Below, piece by piece: positions 1 through 7,477 of a stretch of DNA of 17,567 bases. Under the pieces are notes generated by a model that had not been told where the DNA came from, did not search any database, and saw only the letters and a list, made by a program, of their open reading frames with translations. How positions within the stretch are numbered: position 1 is the first letter of the stretch; each line of letters opens with the position of its first letter. The stretch spans positions 1 to 17,567 of the forward strand of contig CALFYQ010000147.1 in NCBI GenBank assembly GCA_937952085.1. Reading direction: 5' to 3'. Source of the stretch: an uncultured Paracoccaceae bacterium. GTDB taxonomy: Bacteria > Pseudomonadota > Alphaproteobacteria > Rhodobacterales > Rhodobacteraceae. A program made the translations under genes and the position numbers.

Positions 1-365
1 GCCGGCGGCTCGACCAGGTAGACGCCGAAGCGGAAGTCGAACCCGCCGCATTCCTCCCCGGCGCAGGCGAAGCGGACCGAATAGCCAAGCTCCTCGAAGC
101 GGCGTTCATAGTTGCGAACGGCTTCGAGCGTCGAGGTCTCGCCGTCGAGCCGGTAGACGAATTCGCGGATCGAGCCCTCGATCTCCTCCACCGGCTTCTC
201 GTCCCGGGTGAAGCGGCCGATGGGGAGCGCATAGGAATCGAAGGAGCGGGTGAGGAAATGCGTCAGCTCCGCGCCTTCGAGCGCGCCGAATTCCGGCGCG
301 AGGTCGGTCTCCTCGGCGGCGGCGACCGAGGCGAGAAGCGCCAGGGCCAGCGCCGCGCGAAGCAT
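1..365 (-). CDS. Secreted protein, probable DUF4892/OmpA-family, N-terminal part
   Basis: The gene runs off the left edge; only about 121 N-terminal residues are visible. It opens with a typical Sec signal peptide (MLRAALALALLASVAAA, likely cleavage after AAA), so the product is exported. The mature part contains SFDSYALPIGRF, then a segment around residues 68-105 (REFVYRL, TSTLEAVRNYERRFEELGY, FACAGEECGGFDFRFG). This resembles the N-terminal DUF4892 domain that precedes an OmpA-like peptidoglycan-binding domain in many Rhodobacteraceae proteins; the OmpA part would lie outside the window, so the family call is partly inference from memory. The two Cys in FACAGEEC could form a disulfide in the periplasm. 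The start ATG shares its A with the stop of the upstream peroxidase-like gene (TGATG), so translation is probably coupled. Confidence 0.6.
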   Translation of the reverse strand, partial: MLRAALALALLASVAAAEETDLAPEFGALEGAELTHFLTRSFDSYALPIGRFTRDEKPVEEIEGSIREFVYRLDGETSTLEAVRNYERRFEELGYSVRFACAGEECGGFDFRFGVYLVEPP

Positions 366-934
366 CAGCGCGCCATCCCGTGATATTCCTCGTTCGGCCG
401 CATCGCGACCGAGGAGGAGACCCGGTTCGTCATGTTGAAGAAAGCGGCCACCTCGGTGATGTCCCAGATCCCGCGGTCGGAGAAGCCGGCATCGCGAAGC
501 GCCTGCCGGTCCGCCTCCGTCACCGTGGCCGAGGCCTTGGTGACCTTGGTGACATATTCGAGCATCGCCTGCTGTCGCGGCTCCAGCGCCGCCAGCCGCC
601 AGTTTGCGCCGATCGTGTCGGCGAGGACCGGGTCACCCGTCAACTCGCGCAGCGCCGCGCCATGCGCGACGAGGCAGTAGAAGCAATGGTTCTCGGCGGA
701 GACCGTCACCGCGATCATCTCCCGCTCCGCCTTGGAAAGCTCGGAGGGCGCGAGCATCAGCTCGTTGTACATACGCGAGAAGGCGCGCAGCCGTTCCGGC
801 GCGAAGGCGTAGGCGGCGAGGACGTTGGGGATGAGGCCCAGCTTCTCCTGGCAGACCTGGTAGTATTTCTCGATATCCTCCGGCAGCGGATCCACCGCCG
901 GAAGATCGAGCGCCGTCAGCCGCTTGTCCGTCAT
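365..934 (-). CDS. AhpD-like peroxidase-related enzyme (carboxymuconolactone decarboxylase fold)
   Basis: A 189-residue protein of the 'uncharacterized peroxidase-related enzyme' branch of the AhpD/CMD superfamily. Full length for this group. The hallmark is E81-N-H-C84-F-Y-C87-L-V-A-H91: the CxxC redox pair with the acidic residue and His that form the AhpD proton relay. FFNMTNRV near the C-terminus is also typical of the group. Family members can reduce peroxides through the CxxC thiols; the physiological substrate and reductant are unknown for this branch. The start has a good ribosome binding site (GGAGGA about 9 nt upstream) and its ATG overlaps the stop of the acetyltransferase gene by 4 nt (ATGA). 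Its own stop overlaps the next start, so it is the middle of a coupled three-gene unit. It acts in the cytoplasm. Confidence 0.85.
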   Translation of the reverse strand: MTDKRLTALDLPAVDPLPEDIEKYYQVCQEKLGLIPNVLAAYAFAPERLRAFSRMYNELMLAPSELSKAEREMIAVTVSAENHCFYCLVAHGAALRELTGDPVLADTIGANWRLAALEPRQQAMLEYVTKVTKASATVTEADRQALRDAGFSDRGIWDITEVAAFFNMTNRVSSSVAMRPNEEYHGMAR

Positions 935-1668
935 TTCGAGTCGTCCTCCCGTCTTGTCCTGTAATGATAGCGGCCGGCGAGGCGCATCCCCAGAGCCTCA
1001 TAGAGGCGGATCGCCGCGGCGTTGTCGGTCTCGACGGCGAGCGCGAAGCGCGGCGCGCCGCTCTCGGTCGCGAACCGCGCGGCGGCGGCGACGAGCATCT
1101 TCGCCACGCCCTTCCGCCGCATCTCCGGCAGGGTGAAGACGGAATGGATCATCGCCACGTCGCCGGCGCAGGCGACGAAGGCGACGCCGGCCGGCCGGTC
1201 TCCGATCCGGCCGAGGAGAAAGGATTTCGGCCCGGCGACCCGGTCCATCACAGCAAGTCGCGCCGGCCCGACATGGCCGGCCTCCCAGATGTCCTCCATC
1301 AGGGCGACCCGGCCGGCGCCGCGGATCACCCGCGCGGTTTCCGGCCGGTCGTCGAGAAGGCTGGCGGCCGTGGTCTCGTAGAGGAGGGACGGAGCCTCGA
1401 CGCCGTAGCCGCGCGCCGCGAGCGCCGAGTCGAGCGCCGCCTCGTCGCGGCGCAGGCGAAACACCGGGGCCTGGCCCCAGGCGGCGAATCCGGCCTCGGC
1501 CTCCGCCGGGTCGGGCGCCGGCGCGAGGGCCGTGGCGCTCGAGACGCGCCGCCCCGCGCCGCCGCCGCGACGGAGCCGCCAGCCGGCGCGATCCGTGGTC
1601 TCGATCGCCGGCCAGGTCGCGTCCAGCGCGGCGAAGAGCGCGTCCTCTCCCGAAGCTGGCTCGGTCAT
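931..1668 (-). CDS. GNAT family N-acetyltransferase
   Basis: A 245-residue protein. The C-terminal half (about residues 113-236) is a GNAT fold: the acetyl-CoA pyrophosphate-binding loop is RRKGVAKM (184-191) after the beta strand IHSVFTLPEM, and the usual ending AVETDNAAAIRLYEALGM follows. The N-terminal half (1-110, with WRLRRGGGAGRRVSSA) looks like a degenerate second GNAT-like domain, as in several alphaproteobacterial two-domain GNATs. The substrate cannot be told. I chose the ATG at 1668 because AAAGGA lies 5 nt upstream and homology starts there; the frame stays open 46 codons further upstream but that stretch is low-complexity and overlaps smpB. It is the first gene of a unit with the peroxidase-like and secreted proteins. 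Confidence 0.82.
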   Translation of the reverse strand: MTEPASGEDALFAALDATWPAIETTDRAGWRLRRGGGAGRRVSSATALAPAPDPAEAEAGFAAWGQAPVFRLRRDEAALDSALAARGYGVEAPSLLYETTAASLLDDRPETARVIRGAGRVALMEDIWEAGHVGPARLAVMDRVAGPKSFLLGRIGDRPAGVAFVACAGDVAMIHSVFTLPEMRRKGVAKMLVAAAARFATESGAPRFALAVETDNAAAIRLYEALGMRLAGRYHYRTRREDDSK

Positions 1669-1693
1669 CTCGGTCCTTTCGCCGGGGGCGCGA

Positions 1694-1699
1694 ATGATA
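1694..1699 (-). promoter_or_regulatory. Possible -10 element for the acetyltransferase unit
   Basis: The 76-nt gap between smpB and the acetyltransferase contains an AT-rich island. Read on the minus strand it gives TATCAT, 5 of 6 matches to TATAAT, about 25 nt before the start codon. No convincing -35 hexamer is seen at the right distance, so this is weak evidence that the unit has its own promoter. Confidence 0.25.
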
Positions 1700-1744
1700 T
1701 CGTCATCGTACGGGCCGCGCCGCAGCCGGGCGCAGCGCCATGGC

Positions 1745-2215
1745 TCAGCCGCGTTCGCGGAGGAGGCGCGCCTGGTCGCGCTTCCAGTCGCGCGCCTTGT
1801 CTGCATCCCGCTTGTCGGCCAGTTTCTTGCCGCGGGCGACGCCGAGCGTGAGCTTGGCCATGCCCTTCTCGTTGAAGGTGATGCGGAGCGGCACGAGGGT
1901 CGCGCCCTCCCGGCCGATCCCCTGCCAGAGCCTCGCGATCTCGTGCTTCTTCGCGAGGAGCTTCCGCCGCCGCCGCTCCTCGTGGCCGAAGCTCTTCGCC
2001 TTGTCGTAGGCGGGGATGTAGGCGTTGATGAGCCAGAGCTCGCCGCCCTCGACCGAGGCGTAGCTCTCGGCGATCTGCGCCTTGCCTTCGCGCAACGACT
2101 TCACCTCGGAGCCCTCGAGTACGATGCCGACCTCGATCTCCTCCTCGATGAAGTAGAGGTGGCGCGCCTTCCGGTTCTCGGCGGCGAGCTTGGGTTTGAA
2201 CTGCGCGTCGGCCAT
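1745..2215 (-). CDS. smpB: SsrA-binding protein SmpB
   Basis: A 156-residue protein matching SmpB over its whole length. SmpB binds tmRNA and delivers it to stalled ribosomes for trans-translation. Visible hallmarks are the N-terminal NRKARHLYFIEE, the core VLEGSEVKSLREGKAQI, INAYIPAYDKA and R.RKLL, and the basic C-terminal tail starting at GVARGKKLADKR, which occupies the decoding channel. The ATG lies one base after the dapA stop (TGA-G-ATG), so it is probably translated by coupling with dapA and cotranscribed. The tmRNA gene itself (ssrA) is not in this window. Confidence 0.97.
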   Translation of the reverse strand: MADAQFKPKLAAENRKARHLYFIEEEIEVGIVLEGSEVKSLREGKAQIAESYASVEGGELWLINAYIPAYDKAKSFGHEERRRRKLLAKKHEIARLWQGIGREGATLVPLRITFNEKGMAKLTLGVARGKKLADKRDADKARDWKRDQARLLRERG

Positions 2216-2216
2216 C

Positions 2217-3095
2217 TCAGCCGTTCAGCACGCCCGCGCTGACCATCGCCGCGCGGATCGCCGCCTTGGTTTCGGGGAGGGCGCCGGTGAGCGGGGAGCG
2301 CACCTCGTCGGAGCACTTGCCGAGGATCGCGAGCCCGGTCTTGGCGCCGACCACGCCCGGCTCCATGAAGACGGCGCGGTGGAGCGGCATCAGATTGTCG
2401 TGCAGCTCCAGCGCCTTCCCGAATTCGCCGGCGGCCAGCGCGTTCTGGAACGCGGCGCAGAGGCGGGGCGCGACGTTCGCGGTGACCGAGATCGCGCCGA
2501 CGCCGCCATGCGCCCGGTGGCCGATCGCCTGCGCGTCCTCCCCGGTGAGCTGGATGAAATCCTTGCCGCAGGCGGCGCGCTGGTCGGAGACGCGGGAGAC
2601 GTCGCCGGTCGAATCCTTCACGCCGCGGATGTTCGGCAGCTTCGCGAGGCGGCCCATCGTCTCCACCGACATGTCGACCACCGACCGGCCGGGAATGTTG
2701 TAGATGACGATCGGGATCTCGGCGCAGTCGTTCAGCGCCTTGTAGTGCTCGTAGAGCCCGCGCTGCGTCGGCTTGTTGTAATAGGGCGTGACGACGAGAA
2801 CGGCGTCCGCGCCGACCTTCTTCGCGAACTGGACGAAGCGGATCGCCTCGGCCGTGTTGTTGGAGCCGGCGCCGGCGACGACGGGCACACGGCCCTTCGC
2901 CGTCTTCACCACGGTCTCGACGACGTGCTCGTGCTCCTCATGGCTGAGGGTCGGGCTCTCGCCCGTGGTGCCGACCGGCACGAGACCGTGGGAGCCTTCC
3001 TCGATCTGCCACTCGACGAGCTCGACGAGGGCTTTGTCGTCCACCGCCCCGTCCCGAAAGGGGGTGACGAGCGCGGGGAGCGAACCTCGGAGCAT
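2217..3095 (-). CDS. dapA: 4-hydroxy-tetrahydrodipicolinate synthase
   Basis: A 292-residue TIM-barrel aldolase, the normal length. It condenses pyruvate with aspartate semialdehyde, the committed step to diaminopimelate and lysine. Catalytic residues are all in place: Schiff-base Lys160 (in RGVKDSTGD), Tyr132 (IYNIPGR), Thr43/Thr44 (VGTTGES), Tyr105/Tyr106 (TPYYN) and Arg137. They sit about one residue before the Escherichia coli numbering. One local variation: the usual NPIPVK motif near residue 246 reads EPGVVGAK, as in a group of alphaproteobacterial DapA proteins. GAGG lies about 9 nt before the ATG. It is separated from hemW upstream by 145 nt holding two stem-loops, and is followed at one base by smpB. 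Confidence 0.96.
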   Translation of the reverse strand: MLRGSLPALVTPFRDGAVDDKALVELVEWQIEEGSHGLVPVGTTGESPTLSHEEHEHVVETVVKTAKGRVPVVAGAGSNNTAEAIRFVQFAKKVGADAVLVVTPYYNKPTQRGLYEHYKALNDCAEIPIVIYNIPGRSVVDMSVETMGRLAKLPNIRGVKDSTGDVSRVSDQRAACGKDFIQLTGEDAQAIGHRAHGGVGAISVTANVAPRLCAAFQNALAAGEFGKALELHDNLMPLHRAVFMEPGVVGAKTGLAILGKCSDEVRSPLTGALPETKAAIRAAMVSAGVLNG

Positions 3096-3115
3096 GTCAT
3101 AGGACCTCGAAAGGG

Positions 3116-3136
3116 GCGGGGCGCCGATCGCCCCGC
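3116..3136 (-). promoter_or_regulatory. GC-rich stem-loop in the dapA leader
   Basis: A perfect 8-bp inverted repeat, GCGGGGCG and CGCCCCGC (plus-strand reading), with a 5-nt loop. It ends about 20 nt before the dapA ATG, just upstream of its ribosome binding site. No run of T follows, so it is not a classical terminator. It could affect mRNA stability or ribosome access. I see nothing resembling a lysine riboswitch. Confidence 0.35.
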
Positions 3137-3212
3137 GGAAGCGGCGCGGACCCTACGGCGCCGGCGGGAAGGCGGCAAGCCGGCCCGGCCGCCTGTCGCG
3201 AACGGGAATTCG

Positions 3213-3235
3213 GCGCATCAGCGTTCGTGATGCGC
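3213..3235 (-). terminator. Stem-loop just after hemW, possible transcript end
   Basis: A perfect 8-bp inverted repeat, GCGCATCA and TGATGCGC, with a 7-nt loop, beginning 5 nt after the hemW stop. Its position at the end of the long petP-hemW run suggests a terminator or 3' stabilising hairpin. There is no U-tract after it, which is common in GC-rich alphaproteobacteria but leaves the termination role unproven. Confidence 0.45.
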
Positions 3236-3240
3236 GAGGC

Positions 3241-4386
3241 TCAGCCGAGAAGGTCGGCGAGGAGCGCGTTGAGAACGCTTCGGCCCCGCACCGTCGCGGC
3301 GAGACGCCCGCCGCGGCGCGCGACGAGCCCCTCGGCTTCGAGCGGCGCGATCCGCGCCTCTGCGATCGGCGCGCCGGCGAGGCGGGCGTGCCGTGCGAGA
3401 TCCATGCCCTCGGCGAGGCGAAGGGACATCAGCGCGTATTCGTCCGCCTCCGCGCCTTCGGGCAGCGGCTCCGGGGCGGGAGGCGGGGCGGCCAGCCATC
3501 GCGCCGGGTCCCGTTCCGTCTCGGTCGCGTGACGGCGGCCGTCGAGCGTCAGGCGCCCATGCGCGCCGGGGCCGATCCCGGCATAATCGCCATAGCGCCA
3601 GTAGATCAGGTTGTGCCGGCTCTCCGCGCCGGGCCGGGCGTGGTTGGAAATCTCGTAGGCGGGCATCCCGGCGCCTTCCAGCGTCTCCTGTGTCGCGGCG
3701 TAGAGATCCGCGGCGCGGTCGTCTGAGGGGAGGCCGCGGAGCGCGCCGCGGGCGTAGAGATCGCCGAAGCGGGTGCCGGCCTCGATGGTGAGCTGGTAGA
3801 GCGAGAGGTGGTCCACCGCCATTTCGAGCGCGGCGCGAAGCTCGGAGGCCCAGGCCTCCGGCGTCTGGTCCTGCCGGGCGTAGATGAGATCGAAGCTGAC
3901 GCGGCCGAAGGCGGCGCGCGCGATCTCGAAGGCCGCGCGGGCCTCGTCGGCGGAATGCATCCGGCCGAGGCGCTTCAGGTCCGCGTCGTTCAGCGCCTGC
4001 ACGCCCATCGAGACGCGGTTGACGCCCGCGGCGGCGAAGGCGCGGAAGCGGCCGGCCTCCACCGAGGTCGGGTTCGCCTCGAACGTGATCTCCGCGCCGG
4101 TCGCGAGGCCCCAGAGCCGGTCCGCCGCCTCGATCAGCGCGCCGACGACGGAAGGCTCCATCAGCGAGGGCGTGCCGCCGCCGAAGAAGATCGTATCGAG
4201 CGGGCGGGGGCCGGTCAGGGCCCGGGCAGCCTCTAGTTCCTCGCAGAATTTCGCAAGGAAATCGGCATGATCGACGGTTCGGGCGACATGGGAGTTGAAG
4301 TCACAATAAGGGCATTTGGCGAGGCAGAACGGCCAGTGGACATAGAGCCCGAAACCTGCCGCGCGCCAGTCCTCGGCCTCGGTCAC
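3241..4386 (-). CDS. hemW: Radical SAM heme chaperone HemW
   Basis: A 381-residue radical SAM protein. The 4Fe-4S ligands are C21, C25 and C28 in FCLAKCPYCDFNSHV. The residue two after the last Cys is Phe (F30) rather than the extra Cys of the coproporphyrinogen dehydrogenase HemN, and the protein is shorter than HemN, which together support HemW. FFGGGTPSLM and ITFEANPTSVE (SAM-binding region) and GVNRVSMGVQALND follow as expected. HemW carries heme to target enzymes at the membrane. The start is GTG at 4386, overlapping the dxs stop as GTGA, with AAGG just upstream; no better in-frame start exists. It is the last gene of the operon starting at petP, and a stem-loop follows its stop. Confidence 0.93.
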   Translation of the reverse strand: MTEAEDWRAAGFGLYVHWPFCLAKCPYCDFNSHVARTVDHADFLAKFCEELEAARALTGPRPLDTIFFGGGTPSLMEPSVVGALIEAADRLWGLATGAEITFEANPTSVEAGRFRAFAAAGVNRVSMGVQALNDADLKRLGRMHSADEARAAFEIARAAFGRVSFDLIYARQDQTPEAWASELRAALEMAVDHLSLYQLTIEAGTRFGDLYARGALRGLPSDDRAADLYAATQETLEGAGMPAYEISNHARPGAESRHNLIYWRYGDYAGIGPGAHGRLTLDGRRHATETERDPARWLAAPPPAPEPLPEGAEADEYALMSLRLAEGMDLARHARLAGAPIAEARIAPLEAEGLVARRGGRLAATVRGRSVLNALLADLLG

Positions 4387-6308
4387 GCCTTGGCGCGCCG
4401 CGGCGGCCGCGCGACCAGGGGGCGGGCCTTGGCGGCGATGTCCTCGGCGGAGAGGCCAGCGCGGCGGTACATCGCCGCGGGGCTGTCCTGATCGAGGAAC
4501 TCGTCGGGGAAGACCATGGAGCGGAGCTTCAGCCCGGCATCGAGCATCCCCGCCTCGGCGAGTAGATGCATGACGTGGGAGCCGAAGCCGCCGATGGCGC
4601 CTTCCTCAATCGTCACAAGGGCTTCGTGCTCGCGGGCGAGGCGGAGGATGAGGTCTTCGTCGAGCGGCTTGGCGAAGCGGGCGTCGGCGACGGTGACGGT
4701 TAGGCCCTCCGCGCCGAGCGTCTCCGCCGCCTTCAGGCATTCCGGCAGGCGCGCGCCGAAGGAGAGGAGCGCGACATCGCCCCCCTCCCGCACAACGCGG
4801 CCGCGGCCGATCTCGAGCGGCGCGCCGCGCTCCGGCATCTCGCAGCCGACGCCCTCGCCGCGCGGAAAGCGGAAGGCGGAGGGCCGGTCGTCCAGCGCGG
4901 CGGCGGTGGCGACCATGTGGCGAAGCTCTGCCTCGTCCGCCGCCGCCATGACCACGAAGCCGGGCAGGTTGGCGAGATAGGCGATGTCGAAGCTGCCGGC
5001 ATGGGTCGCGCCATCGGCGCCGACGAGGCCGGCGCGGTCGATGGCGAAGCGGACCGGCAGCTTCTGGATCGCCACGTCATGCACGACCTGATCGTAGCCG
5101 CGCTGAAGGAAGGTCGAGTAGATCGCGCAGAAGGGCTTCAACCCGCCCGCCGCCATGCCGGCGGCGAAGGTGACGGCGTGCTGCTCGGCGATGCCGACAT
5201 CGAAGCAGCGCGCCGGGAAGCGCTCGGCGAAGAGGTTGAGGCCGGTGCCGTCCGGCATCGCCGCCGTCACCGCGACGATCTTCTCGTCCCGCTCCGCCTC
5301 CTGCACCAGCGAGGTTGCGAAGACCTTGGTGTAGGAGGGCGCGTTGGTCGGCCCCGCCTTCTGCGCGCCGGTGACCACGTCGAACTTGCCGGTGGCGTGG
5401 CCCTTGTCCTTCGCCGCCTCGGCCGGGGCGTAGCCCTTGCCCTTGCGGGTGACGACATGGACGAGGACGGGCCCGTCGGCCCGGGCCTTCACCGTGCGGA
5501 GGACGGGGAGAAGCTGGTCCATGTCGTGCCCGTTGATCGGACCGACATAGGAAAAGCCGAGCGCCTCGAAGAGCGTGCCGCCGACCGTCATGGTCTTGAC
5601 CATCTCCTTCGCCCGGCGCGCGCCTTCGCGGAACGGCTCGGGCAGGAAGGAGGCGGCGGACTTGGCGGCGGCGCGAAGGTCCTGGAACGGCGCGCCGGCA
5701 TAGAGCCGTGAGAGATAGCGCGACATCGCGCCGACCGGCGGCGCGATCGACATCTCGTTGTCGTTAAGGATGACGATGAGCCGCTTGCCGAGGCCGCCGG
5801 CGTTGTTCATCGCCTCATAGGCCATGCCGGCGGACAGGGCGCCGTCGCCGATCACCGCGATGGCGTCGCCCGGGTCGCCGCCTAGATCGCGCGCCGTGGC
5901 GAAGCCGAGCGCGGCGGAGATCGAGGTGGAGGAATGCGCCGCGCCGAACGGATCGTATTCACTTTCGCTCCGCTTGGTGAAGCCGGAAAGGCCGCCGCCC
6001 ATGCGGAGCGTTCGGATCCGGTCGCGCCGGCCCGTGAGGATCTTGTGCGGATAGGCCTGGTGGCCGACATCCCAGATCAGCCGGTCGCGCGGCGTGTCGA
6101 AGACGGCGTGGAGCGCCACGGTCAGCTCCACCACGCCAAGACCGGCGCCGAGATGGCCGCCGGTGACGGAGACGGCGGAGATCGTCTCGGCGCGAAGCTC
6201 GTCGGCGAGGCGGCGGAGATCCCGGTCGGGAAGGCGGCGAAGATCGGCCGGGCTCGTCACCCGGTCAAGGAGCGGCGTCGCCGGGCGGTGCTCGGTCTCG
6301 TCGGCCAT
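4383..6308 (-). CDS. dxs: 1-deoxy-D-xylulose-5-phosphate synthase
   Basis: A 641-residue thiamine diphosphate enzyme joining pyruvate and glyceraldehyde 3-phosphate, the entry step of the MEP isoprenoid pathway. Visible signatures are GGHLGAG with His52, the thiamine/Mg motif starting at GDG (Asp155) and reaching the LNDN at 181-184, the catalytic Glu374 in GIAEQHAVTF (equivalent of E. coli Glu370), and the DRAGLVGADGATHAGSFD segment that binds the sugar phosphate. The C-terminal transketolase domain is complete. A strong ribosome binding site (AAGGAAGGGG) precedes the ATG. It starts 12 nt after the ispA stop and overlaps hemW by 4 nt, so IspA and Dxs, first and later steps of the same pathway, are made from one message. 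Confidence 0.97.
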   Translation of the reverse strand: MADETEHRPATPLLDRVTSPADLRRLPDRDLRRLADELRAETISAVSVTGGHLGAGLGVVELTVALHAVFDTPRDRLIWDVGHQAYPHKILTGRRDRIRTLRMGGGLSGFTKRSESEYDPFGAAHSSTSISAALGFATARDLGGDPGDAIAVIGDGALSAGMAYEAMNNAGGLGKRLIVILNDNEMSIAPPVGAMSRYLSRLYAGAPFQDLRAAAKSAASFLPEPFREGARRAKEMVKTMTVGGTLFEALGFSYVGPINGHDMDQLLPVLRTVKARADGPVLVHVVTRKGKGYAPAEAAKDKGHATGKFDVVTGAQKAGPTNAPSYTKVFATSLVQEAERDEKIVAVTAAMPDGTGLNLFAERFPARCFDVGIAEQHAVTFAAGMAAGGLKPFCAIYSTFLQRGYDQVVHDVAIQKLPVRFAIDRAGLVGADGATHAGSFDIAYLANLPGFVVMAAADEAELRHMVATAAALDDRPSAFRFPRGEGVGCEMPERGAPLEIGRGRVVREGGDVALLSFGARLPECLKAAETLGAEGLTVTVADARFAKPLDEDLILRLAREHEALVTIEEGAIGGFGSHVMHLLAEAGMLDAGLKLRSMVFPDEFLDQDSPAAMYRRAGLSAEDIAAKARPLVARPPRRAKA

Positions 6309-6320
6309 CGACCCCTTCCT

Positions 6321-7232
6321 TCAGGCGCGGCGGCTTACCGCGAAGCGCGCAGCCTCCGCAAGCGCGTCCGCGCGCGGGCCGAAGGGCGCGAGCCGGTCTG
6401 CGGCGCGTTCGGCGAGGTCCCGGGCGCGGGTGCGGGCGGCGTCGAGGCCGAGGAGGCTCACGAAGGTGGCCTTGCCGGCCGCCGCGTCCTTCTGCAGCCG
6501 CTTGCCCGCCGCCGCCTCGTCGCCCGTCGCATCGAGGATGTCGTCGGCGATCTGGAAGGCGGCGCCGAGGTCGCGCCCGTAATCCGCCAGCGCCGCGCGG
6601 GCGGCGGCGTCGGCGCCGCCGAGCACGCCGCCCATCTCCGCCGAGGCGGCGATGAGCGCGCCGGTCTTCTTCGCCTGCAAGAGTTCGATTTCCGGCAGGG
6701 TCAGCGGCGCGGCGGCGGTCTCTGCCGCAAGGTCCCTCGCCTGGCCGCCGACCATGCCCGCATGGCCGGACGCGCGGGCGAGGGCGAGGCAGAGCGCGGC
6801 CCGCGCCTCCCCGTCGGGATGGGTCGCCCGATCGGCCAATAGCTCGAAGGCGAGGCACTGGAGCGCGTCGCCGGCGAGAACCGCCGTCGCCTCGTCCCAC
6901 TCGACATGGACGGTGGGCAGGCCGCGTCGGAGATCGTCGTCGTCCATGCAGGGGAGATCGTCATGGACCAGCGAATAGGCGTGGAGGCATTCGACCGCCG
7001 CCGCCGCGCGGTCCGCGCCGATCCGGTCGGCGCCGAAGAGGGAGGCGGCCTCGATCACCAGGAAGGCGCGGAGCCGCTTCCCGCCGGCCAGCGCCCCCCG
7101 GCGCATCGCCGCGGCGAGGCGGCCTTCCGGGCCCGGACCGGCTTTCGGCAGGAGCGCGTCGAGCGCCGTCTCGACCCGGCCGCGCGCCGCGTCGAGCCGG
7201 GCGGCGAAGGCCGCCTCGGCGGTTCCGGTCAT
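6321..7232 (-). CDS. ispA: Farnesyl diphosphate synthase (short-chain polyprenyl synthetase)
   Basis: A 303-residue all-alpha prenyltransferase adding isopentenyl diphosphate to allylic primers, giving FPP for quinone side chains and pigments. The first aspartate-rich motif is D91-D-L-P-C-M-D97-D-D (the DDxxxxD bacterial type), the second is D230-D-I-L-D234; GGKRLRAFLV (51-60) binds diphosphate. The two-residue insert in the first motif is typical of bacterial FPP synthases and of related GGPP synthases, so chain length is not fixed by sequence alone; position between xseB and dxs favours IspA. I set the start at the ATG at 7232 because it overlaps the xseB stop as ATGA; the frame is open 34 codons further up but that part lies inside xseB and is very Arg-rich. 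Confidence 0.93.
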   Translation of the reverse strand: MTGTAEAAFAARLDAARGRVETALDALLPKAGPGPEGRLAAAMRRGALAGGKRLRAFLVIEAASLFGADRIGADRAAAAVECLHAYSLVHDDLPCMDDDDLRRGLPTVHVEWDEATAVLAGDALQCLAFELLADRATHPDGEARAALCLALARASGHAGMVGGQARDLAAETAAAPLTLPEIELLQAKKTGALIAASAEMGGVLGGADAAARAALADYGRDLGAAFQIADDILDATGDEAAAGKRLQKDAAAGKATFVSLLGLDAARTRARDLAERAADRLAPFGPRADALAEAARFAVSRRA

Positions 7233-7477
7233 GACCGGTCGGCGTCGAAGGGCTCGGCGCCTTTCGCCTTCCCGTCCGCCCCGGCGACGATCTTCTGAAC
7301 GCGCAGTTCGGCCTGTTTCAGCCGCGCGTCGCAATGCTTCCGCAGCGCCTCGCCGCGCTCATAGAGCCGGATCGAGTCGTCGAGCGCCGCCTTGCCTGAT
7401 TCGAGCTGCGAGACCACGGCCTCAAGTTCGGCCATCGCCTCTTCGAAGCTCATCTCGGAGATCGGCGTCTCGCTCAT
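7229..7477 (-). CDS. xseB: Exodeoxyribonuclease VII small subunit
   Basis: An 82-residue protein with the XseB helical hairpin: SFEEAMAELEAVVSQLESG, then LDDSIRLYERGEALRKHCDARLKQAE. XseB subunits bind along the large subunit XseA to form exonuclease VII, which degrades single-stranded DNA. The xseB-ispA-dxs order is widespread in proteobacteria. Both ends overlap neighbours by 4 nt (ATGA), with the deacetylase-like gene upstream and ispA downstream. The large subunit gene xseA is not in the window. Confidence 0.95.
   Translation of the reverse strand: MSETPISEMSFEEAMAELEAVVSQLESGKAALDDSIRLYERGEALRKHCDARLKQAELRVQKIVAGADGKAKGAEPFDADRS

Noticed and set aside
1669..1744. tmRNA (ssrA) next to smpB
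   Set aside because: The flanking gaps are too short to hold a tmRNA and show no alanine-tRNA-like ends.
1669..1806. A longer start for the acetyltransferase, overlapping smpB
   Set aside because: The extra 46 residues are Arg/Ala-rich low-complexity sequence, while the ATG at 1668 has an AAAGGA site.
3096..3240. Lysine riboswitch before dapA
   Set aside because: The leader is too short and lacks the conserved multi-helix core; only simple hairpins are visible.
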